From positions 62,001 through 126,000 of the forward strand of contig NZ_VITA01000009.1 of the NCBI RefSeq assembly GCF_007827695.1: a stretch of 64,000 nucleotides of DNA. The letters are read 5' to 3'. The DNA comes from Sinorhizobium medicae (GTDB taxonomy: Bacteria; Pseudomonadota; Alphaproteobacteria; Rhizobiales; Rhizobiaceae). The notes beneath the pieces are model-generated. The model was not told the DNA's origin and did not search any database. It worked only from the letters and a program-made list of their open reading frames with translations. Numbering within the stretch: position 1 is the stretch's first letter; each line of letters begins with the position of its first letter. Both the position numbers and the translations under genes were made by a program. Positions 37,778-46,183 of this stretch are shown in pieces.

Positions 37778-39249
37778 AGCGGTCATCATCATTTTGGAAG
37801 CTTCCGCGCGGAAGCTCGCATCGGCGACGGGATGATGCCGAGTTCCTGCCGGCGGCGCTCGAGATTCTCGAAACGCCACCCTCTCCCATCCGGGCATCGC
37901 TGATCTGGCTCCTGTGTGCGCTCGCCGCCGGCGCGCTTTTATGGAGTTGGATCGGGACATTCGACATCGTGGCGACGTCACAGGGCAAGATCCAGCCACT
38001 CGGCAGGGTCAAGGTCATCCAGTCTCTGGAGACGAGCAAGACCCGCTCGGTGCCCGTCGCCAATGGCCAGGAGGTGAAGGCCGGCGACCTTCTCGTCGAC
38101 CTCGACGATACCGAATTACGGGCCGACGCCGATATGCTGTCCATCGGCCTCGCGGCGCTCAGGGCCGATATTTCCCGGCGAGACCACGCCCTTGTCCTCG
38201 CCTCTGAACTCGGCATCGATGCAGAAGCCACATCGTCTCGAAAGCCGGCGGCCGAGATCGTGTTTCCGTCGGGAATCCCTCCCCAGATCCGGCGCCGCGA
38301 GCAGGCTGTGCTCGAAGCCGACATCTCCGAGCTCGTTTCTCTGCTCGACCGCATTCGCGCCCAGAAGAGGCAGAAGGAGGCGGAGGTTGCGCGGCTGTCT
38401 TCGACCATAAATGCACAGCGTACCCTGGTTGCGACGCTCGGCGAACGGGTGTCGATGCGAACGTCGCTGTTCAATTCTCAATCCGGATCGAAGGCAGAGG
38501 TCATCAATGCCGCCGAGATATCGCAGCGCGCCGAAGCCGAACTGGCGGAAAGGGTGGGACAAATGGCCGAGGCCGAAACGGGTCTACAGGTTCTGGTCGC
38601 AGAGCGGACAAGCGCGATCCGGGCGTTCATCGCCGAGAATGCCCGCCAGCGTGCCGATGTCGCCCGGCGCGCGGACGAGCAGGAACAACAGCTTAGGAAG
38701 ATCACGGCTCGGCTCGGATCGATGAAGATCCACAGTCCGATCGACGGAACGGTTCAGGCTACGGCGATCACGACCATCGGGCAGATCGTCAGTTCGGGAA
38801 CCGAGCTGATGCGCGTCGTGCCTCTCGTCGGACCGATCGAGATAGAAGCCTATCTCCCCAACAAAGACATAGGATTCGTCAGCGCCGGGATGGCCGCGGT
38901 GATAAAGATCGAAGCATTCCCATTCACCCGCTTCGGCGTCGTCGAAGGCAAGGTCGTCCAAGTCGCGACGGACGCCATTCCGGAGCCGGACGCGCAGCAG
39001 ATCGAAGGGGCCGCTGCGAAGGAGATCGAAAGCCTGATCCCAATCGGCAATGTCCAGCGCATGCAGAACCTCGTCTTTCCTGTGACTGTGCGGCCCAACC
39101 GCACGACGATCACGGTCAATGGTCGGGTCATGCCGCTGAAACCCGGCATGGCCGTCACCGTGGAGATCAAGACCGGAAGGCGACGGATATTGGAATACCT
39201 GTTCTCGCCCATCGCAAAGGTTGGGTCGGAGGCCATGGGGGAGAGGTGA
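37774..39249 (+). CDS. HlyD-family type I secretion periplasmic adaptor
   Basis: This 491-residue membrane-fusion protein has an N-terminal cytoplasmic tail and a single membrane helix at about 43-65 (LIWLLCALAAGALLWSWIG). A biotinyl-lipoyl half follows (GKIQPLGRVKVIQSLE), then a long coiled coil at about 155-310, the second lipoyl half (IHSPIDGTVQ) and the C-terminal HlyD signature (MPLKPGMAVTVEIKTGRRRILEYLFSP). It links the ABC exporter to an outer-membrane channel. The ATGA overlap with the ABC gene indicates translational coupling. Confidence 0.93.
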   Translation: MKRSSSFWKLPRGSSHRRRDDAEFLPAALEILETPPSPIRASLIWLLCALAAGALLWSWIGTFDIVATSQGKIQPLGRVKVIQSLETSKTRSVPVANGQEVKAGDLLVDLDDTELRADADMLSIGLAALRADISRRDHALVLASELGIDAEATSSRKPAAEIVFPSGIPPQIRRREQAVLEADISELVSLLDRIRAQKRQKEAEVARLSSTINAQRTLVATLGERVSMRTSLFNSQSGSKAEVINAAEISQRAEAELAERVGQMAEAETGLQVLVAERTSAIRAFIAENARQRADVARRADEQEQQLRKITARLGSMKIHSPIDGTVQATAITTIGQIVSSGTELMRVVPLVGPIEIEAYLPNKDIGFVSAGMAAVIKIEAFPFTRFGVVEGKVVQVATDAIPEPDAQQIEGAAAKEIESLIPIGNVQRMQNLVFPVTVRPNRTTITVNGRVMPLKPGMAVTVEIKTGRRRILEYLFSPIAKVGSEAMGER

Positions 39250-39340
39250 CGTTCAATCCTCCTGTACTCGTCACAGCAACTCAGCCAGACCAGGGCCTTG
39301 GGCTGAAAAGCTCTTCCGCGCTGCAGGCGCGGCGCGGTTC

Positions 39341-39755
39341 TCATCCCAGTGGCGAGCATGGGCACGAGGGAGCGAAACGAAGCCGCCGGCTGGGCCAACT
39401 TCGTCTGCGCAAAGGGCGAGTCTCTACATCGGTCTCGCGCAGGAGCGCATCCGTGGTCAGAAGTGGTGCACGCATTGCCTTGGCATAGGCGTAATGGAAG
39501 CAGTCGAAATTGCTGAGATGACGTTTGCCGATGCCGTGCTTCTCAGCCACCGCGACGGCAAAGGACAACACCCGGCGCGGTGAGCCTGGTTCGCGAAGAT
39601 GGATACCTCTTGCTTCCAGCCAATCGACAACCGCACCTTCTGCAGGCCAGAGTTGAGGTGAAAGGCGAAGGTGCATCGAGCAATGCAGCCTCATAGGCGG
39701 TAGCGGTATCCTCGCCGGCCATCATCGATACGATCGCACAGGCGTCGACAAACAT
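39341..39755 (-). pseudogene. VapC-like PIN-domain toxin remnant (frameshifted)
   Basis: The N-terminal part (MFVDACAIVSMMAGED, from the ATG at 39755) keeps the first PIN-domain Asp. The reading frame is then lost after about 37 codons. The C-terminal half (EKHGIGKRHLSNFDCFHYAY through LLTTDALLRETD) continues in another frame ending at 39341. Both halves together match a VapC RNase toxin of about 130 residues. The break makes an active toxin unlikely unless it is a sequence error. Confidence 0.7.
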
Positions 39756-40024
39756 CTACTTTTCACCCAGTGGATCGTGATCAAGGTCGTGATAGGCTTC
39801 CGGCGGCACCGGTTTTCGATCCGCTGGAAGGCCAGCCCCCGTCTTGCGAGAATCGTCTGCGCCGTTTCGCGCGGGCTCTCCTTTCGCATTCGATTTCGAA
39901 TGGTCTCGCGAAGAGCTGAAATCACCGCATCTGTGATGCTTGTACGATCGATCCGGGCAAGTTCCCTCGCCAGATCATCCGCTTCCTGGTTCCTGATGTT
40001 GAGGGTCACTTTGTGTTGCTCCAC
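39756..40024 (-). pseudogene. VapB-like antitoxin remnant (frameshifted C-terminus)
   Basis: The N-terminal part (TLNIRNQEADDLARELAR) matches the Rv0623/VapB antitoxin family. The frame shifts after GLAFQR, because the expected toxin-binding tail (KPVPPEAYHDLDHDPLGEK, then TAG directly before the vapC ATG) is read in a neighbouring frame. In the present frame translation runs on to 39722 with unrelated residues. The start is a GTG at 40024. The pair lies at the right edge of the island-like segment. Confidence 0.7.
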
Positions 40025-40102
40025 ATGTGTAGCCTACATCTGTGTAGTTGCGAGCAAGCAGCAAGACTCATTCCTGTTCTGGCCATAGGAACCGAGCCAG
40101 AC

Positions 40103-40501
40103 CTACACACCCCCATACTGCTCGTCCGTCACATGCTCGAGCCAGTCCACCGCCTTTCCATCGAGCGCTTCCTGAATGGCGATATGGGTCATCCCCGTAT
40201 CGGGCGCTGCCCCATGCCAGTGCTTTTCACCCGGCGGGAACCACACCACGTCGCCGGCGCGGATCTCGCGCAGTTCTCCGCCCCAGCTTTGGGCGAGGCC
40301 GCGGCCGGCGGTGACGATCAGGGTCTGGCCGAGCGGGTGGGTGTGCCAGGCGGTGCGCGCGCCGGGCTCGAAGGTCACGGTTGCGCCGCGTAGCCGTGCG
40401 GGTGACGGCGCCTCGAAGGCAGGGTCCAGGCGTACGGATCCGGTGAAGTATTCGGCGGGCCCGCGCGTCGAGGGTCTCGATCCGCACTCGAAGATTTCCA
40501 T
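40103..40501 (-). CDS. Cupin-domain protein (QdoI/YhhW-like small cupin)
   Basis: This 132-residue single-domain cupin has metal-ligand candidates in the first motif [10 protein letters not shown] and the second motif [10 protein letters not shown]. The length is typical of small cupins that are often annotated as carboxymuconolactone-decarboxylase-associated proteins. The reaction is not known. It lies 75 bp downstream of the YhaN-like gene, is read in the same direction, and marks the return to ordinary chromosomal genes after the vapBC remnant. Confidence 0.82.
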   Translation of the reverse strand: MEIFECGSRPSTRGPAEYFTGSVRLDPAFEAPSPARLRGATVTFEPGARTAWHTHPLGQTLIVTAGRGLAQSWGGELREIRAGDVVWFPPGEKHWHGAAPDTGMTHIAIQEALDGKAVDWLEHVTDEQYGGV

Positions 40502-40576
40502 GATAGCCTCCTTTGAGGGCGCGCCGCCCGGCGCTTGATGCAGGGCGCAGGCAGCTTACCTCTTTTTGCGAAGCGG

Positions 40577-43500
40577 CTACAACCGGTGGATCGTCACGCC
40601 CGGGCAGGCGGTCCGCGCGATGTCGCACAGATGTTCGTGGTGCGTCAGATAGATCACCTGGCCGACTTCGGCCATTTCCGCCATCAGTTCGAAGGCGCGG
40701 CCGGCGCGGCCGTCGTCGAATGTCTCCATGATGTCGTCGGCGATGAAGGGCAGCGTTTCCCGCGTCGCGGCGACCTCGTGGTAGCCGGCGATCCTGAGTG
40801 CTAGATAGAGCTGGAAGCGCGTGCCCTTGGAAAGGTCGCGGGCGAGCTTCGATCCGCCGGCGGCGGTATTGGCGATGAGGAATTCCTGGCCCTTGTCGGC
40901 TTGCGTCGAGAGGCCGGAATATTCACCGCCGCTGATATGCGTGAAGGTCCTGGAGGCGCGCTGCATCATGGCGCTGCGATGGCGCTCGCGGAACAGCCGA
41001 AGCGCCTGTTCGGCGGCGATCACGCCCGCGCGCAGCCGGAGATAGCCGACCGCCTTGCTCTCGATATCGAGAAGAAGCGTGCGCCGCCTCTGGTCGAGCT
41101 CCGCCACCCGGTCGCCGCCCTCGATGGCGGCAAGCGCCCGCTCCCTGCTCCTGACATCGGCATGCAGCTCGCTGACCTCCTGGTCGGCGGCGTCGATCGC
41201 CTCCTCCAGCCGCGCAAGTTCCAAAGCGAGCTCCCGCTCGTGGAGGGCTGTAAGCAGCGCCTCCGCCTCGGCGGAGGTTGCGACGCTGAGCCGCGTGGCC
41301 AGATCGGTCTCCATTTCGAAGCATCTCTGCCGCAGCCGCTGCTCTTCACGGGTCGCTTCCAGGCAGGAGGCCGCCTCATCGAGGCTCCCGCAGCCGAAGA
41401 AGTCGAGAACTCTCTGACGGTTGGCGGCGTGGAGCTTTTCCTCCGCATACAGAGCATCGATGCTCTCCTGCATGCGTTCGATGTCGCCCTGGAGCCCCTG
41501 CCGGCGCTCCTCCTTCTGAAGTGCGGCGGCAACGCGGTCGCGTATCGCTGAAAAGAGCGCGAGCACATCGCCGGCCGGCCCCTCCCCCAATGTCGCGGCA
41601 AACCCCCTGACAGCCTCCGTGAAGGCCGCCTGGTCCCTGCCCATGCCCGCGATCCGATGGTCGAGTTCCCCCTTCTTCTGCATCAGCTTGTCGAGGTCCT
41701 GAAGGACGGCGAGCACCGGGCCGATTTCCTGCGGCAGAGGCCTCTCCACCTGCCGGGAAAGCCAGGTGCCGGCGAGTGCTTCCTCCCATTCCTCGCACCA
41801 GGATGCCATTGCAGCCTCCGCCGCCGCACATCCGGCCTGCCGCTTTTCGAGCGCCTCCGTGGCCCGTTCGACCTGCGAAACAGCGTTCCGATAAGCGGTG
41901 GACGCTGCCTGGGCGCGGGAGGCGACCCGTTCGGCTGCCGCGAGCAAGGCATCGAGGCGGTCCGGCAGAGCATCCGTCATCCCGAGCCGCGCCAGTTCCA
42001 CCCGCAATTCGCCGACCGCCGCCTTCTCTTCGGCATCCGCCCTGTTGCGTTCCTTCAGGGCATTACGCAGCTCGGCACGCAGTTCAACAGCGGCGGCCCG
42101 GGTTCCAAGCCATGCCTCCAGTTGCGGAAGCGCCGTTGTGCCAGGCAGCCCGCAAGCATGCGCGGCCTCGCCTATCGTGGCGCTTCTCCTCTCGTGCTCC
42201 TCTTCGATGGCTTTTCTTTGCGCTTCGAGCGCCTGCAGACGGGCACCTCGTTCAGTGATCGCAAGCGCAAGGCTCCGTGTCTCGGCCACGCGGTCCGCCT
42301 GGGCAAGGCGACGCGCCGTGGCCGCGTCGTGCTCGTTCAGCGCCGCCTCGAACAGGGTCGCCGTCCGGTCGTCGAGGCTGGCTCGATGCTTTTGCCAGGC
42401 GCTATCGCGGCGCTGCCTCAGCGCGCAGGCGGTGGCGTCATCCACGGCGCCTCCATTGGCCGCAAGCGCGGCAAGGCGCGCTTTGTCGCCGGCCTGGCGC
42501 TCGCTTTCGTCGGCAATCCTGTCGCCGAGGCGCAGACGCCGTTCCGCCGCGGTAGCATCCTCTGCCCGCCATGCATCGACGAGGCCCGGAGCCGGGGCGG
42601 GAAGTGCGGCCAGATCGTCGATCGAGCCGGCGAAAGGCCGCAACGCGTCCAGCCTGTCGGAGAGTGCCATCTCCAGCCGCTCGATCTCTCTTGCCGACGC
42701 CTGCTGGCGCAGGAGGCAATCGCTCTGCCTGAGAAGATGCACGCGCTCGGCAAGCAAGGCAGGGTCGGCGGCCCCTTCCTTCAGTCGGGCGCTTTCGCGC
42801 TCGGCTTCGCTGCGGTTCGCCTCCGCCATCTCCAACTCTTCGCGCGCCGAGGCCAGCCTTTCCGACAGGCTGGCGTGCCGGCGCACCAGATCCTGAAGGC
42901 GGATGGCACGTGCGGTCGGCAGCAGGAGCGAGGCGACATCGGGGTTGCCCGCCTCGCCCAGCCGCAAGAGGCAGGCGTCGATTTCGGCTGCCGTCCGGGA
43001 CAATTCTTCCAGACGAGAAGGCATGTCGCGCGCGGCCGTCAGATAACGCGCCTCGAGTGCGGCGTCACGCAGCGCCTCGAACCGTTCTGCCGCCGCAAGC
43101 GCCTGCTCGTCTCGCGGCAGCCCGGAAAGCTCTTCACGCCGACGTTTGAGTTCATCCTGCAACTGCCGGAGCTGCGCGGCGATTTCCGCATCACGCCGGC
43201 AAAGCAGCGGTAGTTCCTCCTGCCATTCCGCCGGAGGCACCGGCAAGGGAGGCTGCGCGGCGAGCTGCTGCCGCACACCCGTAAGCCGCGCAAGAAGCGG
43301 AAGCGCGTCGCGTTGCGCGCGTATCCGATCCCGGTCGGCGCGAAGCTCGTGGCGGAGCCTTGCCGCCGCCTCATGGCGTGCGCGCACGCCCGTGAGCGCC
43401 TTGCGGAGCGCGGCATATTCGCGCGCATTCACGTCGATCGCGTTCCGCTCCGCCTTGAGGGCATCGAACTCCGACTTCAATTCAGCAAGCTGGTGCTTGC

Positions 43501-44038
43501 GCGCCTGCGGGCGGAAAAAACGATCCGCATCGGCTCGAAGGTCCGTCAGGATGGCGGTGCTGTCCGGCAATCCGGAGCTCGCGGAAAACAGGAGCGAGCC
43601 CAGCTCTCCCTCGCTCTTGAGGATGGCTTCTCCGCCATGCTCTATGCTGTCGTCGTCGAGCGAGAACATCGTGCAGTAGGTCGCCCGGTCGATGGAGCCG
43701 AGAGCCGTGGAAAACAGGCCGTCGGGCAGCGGCTGCTCGTCGGGGCCGATCAGGCTGTTGGCGTTACGCTTGATACGATAGGCGTGATGCAGGCGGCTCC
43801 CGGCCTCCACGACGCCGCCGATCCGCATCGTCTGATACGGATGCAGAAAGCCATAGGGGCTCGAGCGCTCGATGCCGAAGATGAGGTCGAGGAAGCCGGC
43901 AAAGAGGGTCGACTTGCCGGCTTCGTTCGGGCCGTAGATGAGATGGAAATCCGGCTCACCCGGTTTCGCCTCGCCGAATTCGAGAGCCCGCTCGGTGAAT
44001 TTTCCGTAGCGGACGAGGTCCAACCGGTGGAGCCGCAT
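40577..44038 (-). CDS. YhaN-like AAA/SMC-type ATPase (SbcC-related)
   Basis: This 1,153-residue protein starts at MRLHRLDLVRYGKFTER, whose ATG overlaps the stop of the partner nuclease gene (TGATG). Walker A GPNEAGKST lies near residues 36-44. Two long coiled-coil arms occupy about 170-1000, and the C-terminal ATPase half has the signature-like LSKGTRFQLYLALRIA followed by Walker B LPFIADDIMETFDD. This is the Rad50/SbcC-like layout of the YhaN family. With the adjacent metallophosphoesterase it should form an SbcCD-like DNA-end processing complex. A zinc-hook CxxC at the coiled-coil apex is not obvious. Confidence 0.88.
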   Translation of the reverse strand: MRLHRLDLVRYGKFTERALEFGEAKPGEPDFHLIYGPNEAGKSTLFAGFLDLIFGIERSSPYGFLHPYQTMRIGGVVEAGSRLHHAYRIKRNANSLIGPDEQPLPDGLFSTALGSIDRATYCTMFSLDDDSIEHGGEAILKSEGELGSLLFSASSGLPDSTAILTDLRADADRFFRPQARKHQLAELKSEFDALKAERNAIDVNAREYAALRKALTGVRARHEAAARLRHELRADRDRIRAQRDALPLLARLTGVRQQLAAQPPLPVPPAEWQEELPLLCRRDAEIAAQLRQLQDELKRRREELSGLPRDEQALAAAERFEALRDAALEARYLTAARDMPSRLEELSRTAAEIDACLLRLGEAGNPDVASLLLPTARAIRLQDLVRRHASLSERLASAREELEMAEANRSEAERESARLKEGAADPALLAERVHLLRQSDCLLRQQASAREIERLEMALSDRLDALRPFAGSIDDLAALPAPAPGLVDAWRAEDATAAERRLRLGDRIADESERQAGDKARLAALAANGGAVDDATACALRQRRDSAWQKHRASLDDRTATLFEAALNEHDAATARRLAQADRVAETRSLALAITERGARLQALEAQRKAIEEEHERRSATIGEAAHACGLPGTTALPQLEAWLGTRAAAVELRAELRNALKERNRADAEEKAAVGELRVELARLGMTDALPDRLDALLAAAERVASRAQAASTAYRNAVSQVERATEALEKRQAGCAAAEAAMASWCEEWEEALAGTWLSRQVERPLPQEIGPVLAVLQDLDKLMQKKGELDHRIAGMGRDQAAFTEAVRGFAATLGEGPAGDVLALFSAIRDRVAAALQKEERRQGLQGDIERMQESIDALYAEEKLHAANRQRVLDFFGCGSLDEAASCLEATREEQRLRQRCFEMETDLATRLSVATSAEAEALLTALHERELALELARLEEAIDAADQEVSELHADVRSRERALAAIEGGDRVAELDQRRRTLLLDIESKAVGYLRLRAGVIAAEQALRLFRERHRSAMMQRASRTFTHISGGEYSGLSTQADKGQEFLIANTAAGGSKLARDLSKGTRFQLYLALRIAGYHEVAATRETLPFIADDIMETFDDGRAGRAFELMAEMAEVGQVIYLTHHEHLCDIARTACPGVTIHRL

Positions 44039-45315
44039 CAGTCGGCCGCTCCGGCTGCAGCACGGCCGTGCAGGTGTGCCAGTACATCCGCTCCACCGGC
44101 AAGCCCTGCATCCAGCGCCAACCGCTCCAGAGCCTCTTCGTCGCTCGCCAGCAAGGACCTGAGTTCGGGCGGCAATTGCTGCAGGAGTTCCTTGGCAATA
44201 CCGTTCAGCTCGGTGCGAAAGCCGAAGGAAGGCAGAACGTCCTTTTCGATGAGCACCGCCAGTTCGCCGACGGGGTCGACGGCATTCTGCTCCGGCTTGA
44301 CAGATGCGCGGCAGCTTAGCTCGACAGTCTCTATCCAGCATCCGCCTAGCCCCGCCGCGATATTGACGATCTCCCCCTCCAGGAGATCCGCATCCCGCCT
44401 GAGGCGCCATGCGAGTGGCGTGCTGCCCTTCAATGTCAAACGAAGGATCAGGTTGTCCGCTGCCACGGTCTTGCGAATATGGGCCAAAGCGCGGCTGACC
44501 GCGTCCAGCATATCGTGCCAGTCGGCAATTCCGCTGACGTCGACCGCAAAGCGCTCGAATGCGGCGGTGCTGATCGGCCTCTCATCCAGCGCAGCGGGCC
44601 CGTCCTCATCGAACGTCACGATCGTGACGCCCTTCATGCCTGCTTCGTTGATGTCGCGCCCCTGCGGCATGCCCGCCATGACGATGTAGGGCTTTTCGCA
44701 ATGCACCTGCCGTTGATGGACATGGCCGAGCGCCCAATAGTCGAAACCGTGCCGCTGAAGGTCGGCGACGCTGCACGGGGCGTAGGGATCATGCGCGGCG
44801 GATCCGGAAAGGCTGGTATGCAGCATGCCGATATTGATGCCGCCCGCGACCGGCGGATGGAACTGCGGCAACAGGCTTTCAGGCGCATGCGGATCGGCAA
44901 AGCTCACGCCATGGATATGCACGGTGCGGCCATTCGCAAGCGTCTTGGCAAGAACCGTCCTGCTCCGGCCTGAAAAGACGTGCACCGAAGGCGGCAGGGC
45001 GAGTTCGCGCGTCACCTGTGACTGGGAATCGTGATTGCCGCGAATGATGAACGTCCGGATCCCGGCCTCATCGAGGCGTCGGAGCTCGCCTGCCAGAAAG
45101 AGAGCCGTATTCATCGACGTCTGGCTGCCGTCGTAGAGATCGCCGGCGATCAGAAGCGCGTCGACGCTTTCGGCGACGCAGAGATCGACGATCCGCACGA
45201 GCGCGCTGCGCGTAGCGCTTCGAACGAGGCCTGCAAGTTCGGAATTCCGAAGTGCGAGGCTGCGCAAGGGCGAATCGAGATGGAGGTCTGCGGTGTGAAC
45301 AAATCGGAAAGGCAT
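44038..45315 (-). CDS. YhaO-like metallophosphoesterase DNA exonuclease (SbcD-related)
   Basis: The product is 425 residues from MPFRFVHTADLHLDSPLRS; an upstream in-frame start would add 22 unlikely residues. The calcineurin-like metal motifs are present: DLHLD, GDLYDG, RGNHDS and GHVHQRQ. The C-terminal half is the YhaO-type accessory region that contacts the ATPase. It is translationally coupled to the YhaN-like gene. The pair is expected to trim or resect DNA ends. No clear ribosome site precedes this ATG. Confidence 0.88.
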   Translation of the reverse strand: MPFRFVHTADLHLDSPLRSLALRNSELAGLVRSATRSALVRIVDLCVAESVDALLIAGDLYDGSQTSMNTALFLAGELRRLDEAGIRTFIIRGNHDSQSQVTRELALPPSVHVFSGRSRTVLAKTLANGRTVHIHGVSFADPHAPESLLPQFHPPVAGGINIGMLHTSLSGSAAHDPYAPCSVADLQRHGFDYWALGHVHQRQVHCEKPYIVMAGMPQGRDINEAGMKGVTIVTFDEDGPAALDERPISTAAFERFAVDVSGIADWHDMLDAVSRALAHIRKTVAADNLILRLTLKGSTPLAWRLRRDADLLEGEIVNIAAGLGGCWIETVELSCRASVKPEQNAVDPVGELAVLIEKDVLPSFGFRTELNGIAKELLQQLPPELRSLLASDEEALERLALDAGLAGGADVLAHLHGRAAAGAAD

Positions 45316-45603
45316 GACGGGCGGACCATGGCCCTGTGCCGCCGTGCTCGTCAATGCCCGCAGATCCCCACATCCACGCAATGCACAACCTGCTTGGAGC
45401 GCGCTGAGAAAAAGGACGTTTCCGCGTTCCTTTTAGGGCAACTCTTCGCTTCGCAAACAACGGCTCCACGGGCGAGAAGCGTTTCTTACTGCTCCCGGCC
45501 TTTCCTGAGTTTCAGGTGGTTTCGGTCGACAAATACCGCGATTGTGACTATCAATAAGATCACTGCCATTTCACATGGCCCCTCATAATATACTCATAAG
45601 GTC

Positions 45604-46083
45604 ATGAAGAAGACATTCGAGGTTTCCGACAAGCTTTTCGAGCTCTACCATCGCGTTCATCGGCTGGTAAACGAGTCCATGACGGAGGAGGGCGTATCGC
45701 TTGCCCGAAGCAAGTTCCTGTTCTTCCTGAGCAAGCTCGGGCCCTGTCGGTCCACGGACATAGCCTGTGCGCTGAACTTCGCCCCGCGCACCGTGACCGA
45801 AGCGATCGACGGGCTGGAACGCGACCGTCTGGTCATGAGAAAACCCGACCCCGAGGACCGCCGCGCCAAGATCGTCTCCATCACCGAGACCGGCCGGGCC
45901 GTCCTTCAGGCAGCGGAACATCCGCGTAAACAGCTTATCGAAGAAATTTTTTCCGCGCTCGATGACGAGCAACTCGACCAGCTTTACGATATCGTCAGCA
46001 AACTCGTCGAGAAGACCGACGATATTCGCAAGCGCAAGGAAGAGGCGGAAGCTGCCGAGGTCGCCGGCGCCCACCAGTCTTGA
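45604..46083 (+). CDS. MarR-family transcriptional regulator
   Basis: This 159-residue winged-helix regulator contains the recognition helix region ALNFAPRTVTEAIDGLERDRLV and the wing DPEDRRAKIVSITETG, both typical of MarR. The N- and C-terminal helices should form the dimer interface; the C-terminus is Lys/Glu-rich. AAGG lies just before the ATG, and a TATACT box sits at 45589-45594 within an AT-rich, imperfectly palindromic stretch (45581-45601) that could serve as promoter and operator. It is divergent from the YhaO gene, which it may also control. Confidence 0.9.
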   Translation: MKKTFEVSDKLFELYHRVHRLVNESMTEEGVSLARSKFLFFLSKLGPCRSTDIACALNFAPRTVTEAIDGLERDRLVMRKPDPEDRRAKIVSITETGRAVLQAAEHPRKQLIEEIFSALDDEQLDQLYDIVSKLVEKTDDIRKRKEEAEAAEVAGAHQS

Positions 46084-46102
46084 GGCTACGAGGCTTGCGC
46101 CT

Positions 46103-46163
46103 CATCCGGCCTGCCGGCAGCTTCGCCCCGCTTGCGGGGAGAAGGTAGCCGACAGGCCGGATG
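46103..46163. repeat. RIME-like intergenic palindromic element
   Basis: The ends CATCCGGCCTGCCGGC and GACAGGCCGGATG are inverted, and an inner CCCCGCTTGCGGGG hairpin lies between them. This layout matches the RIME family of rhizobial intergenic mosaic elements (general knowledge). It sits between two convergent genes and could also end transcription from both sides. Confidence 0.75.
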
Positions 46164-46183
46164 ACAGGCTGTCCTTGTTTCGC

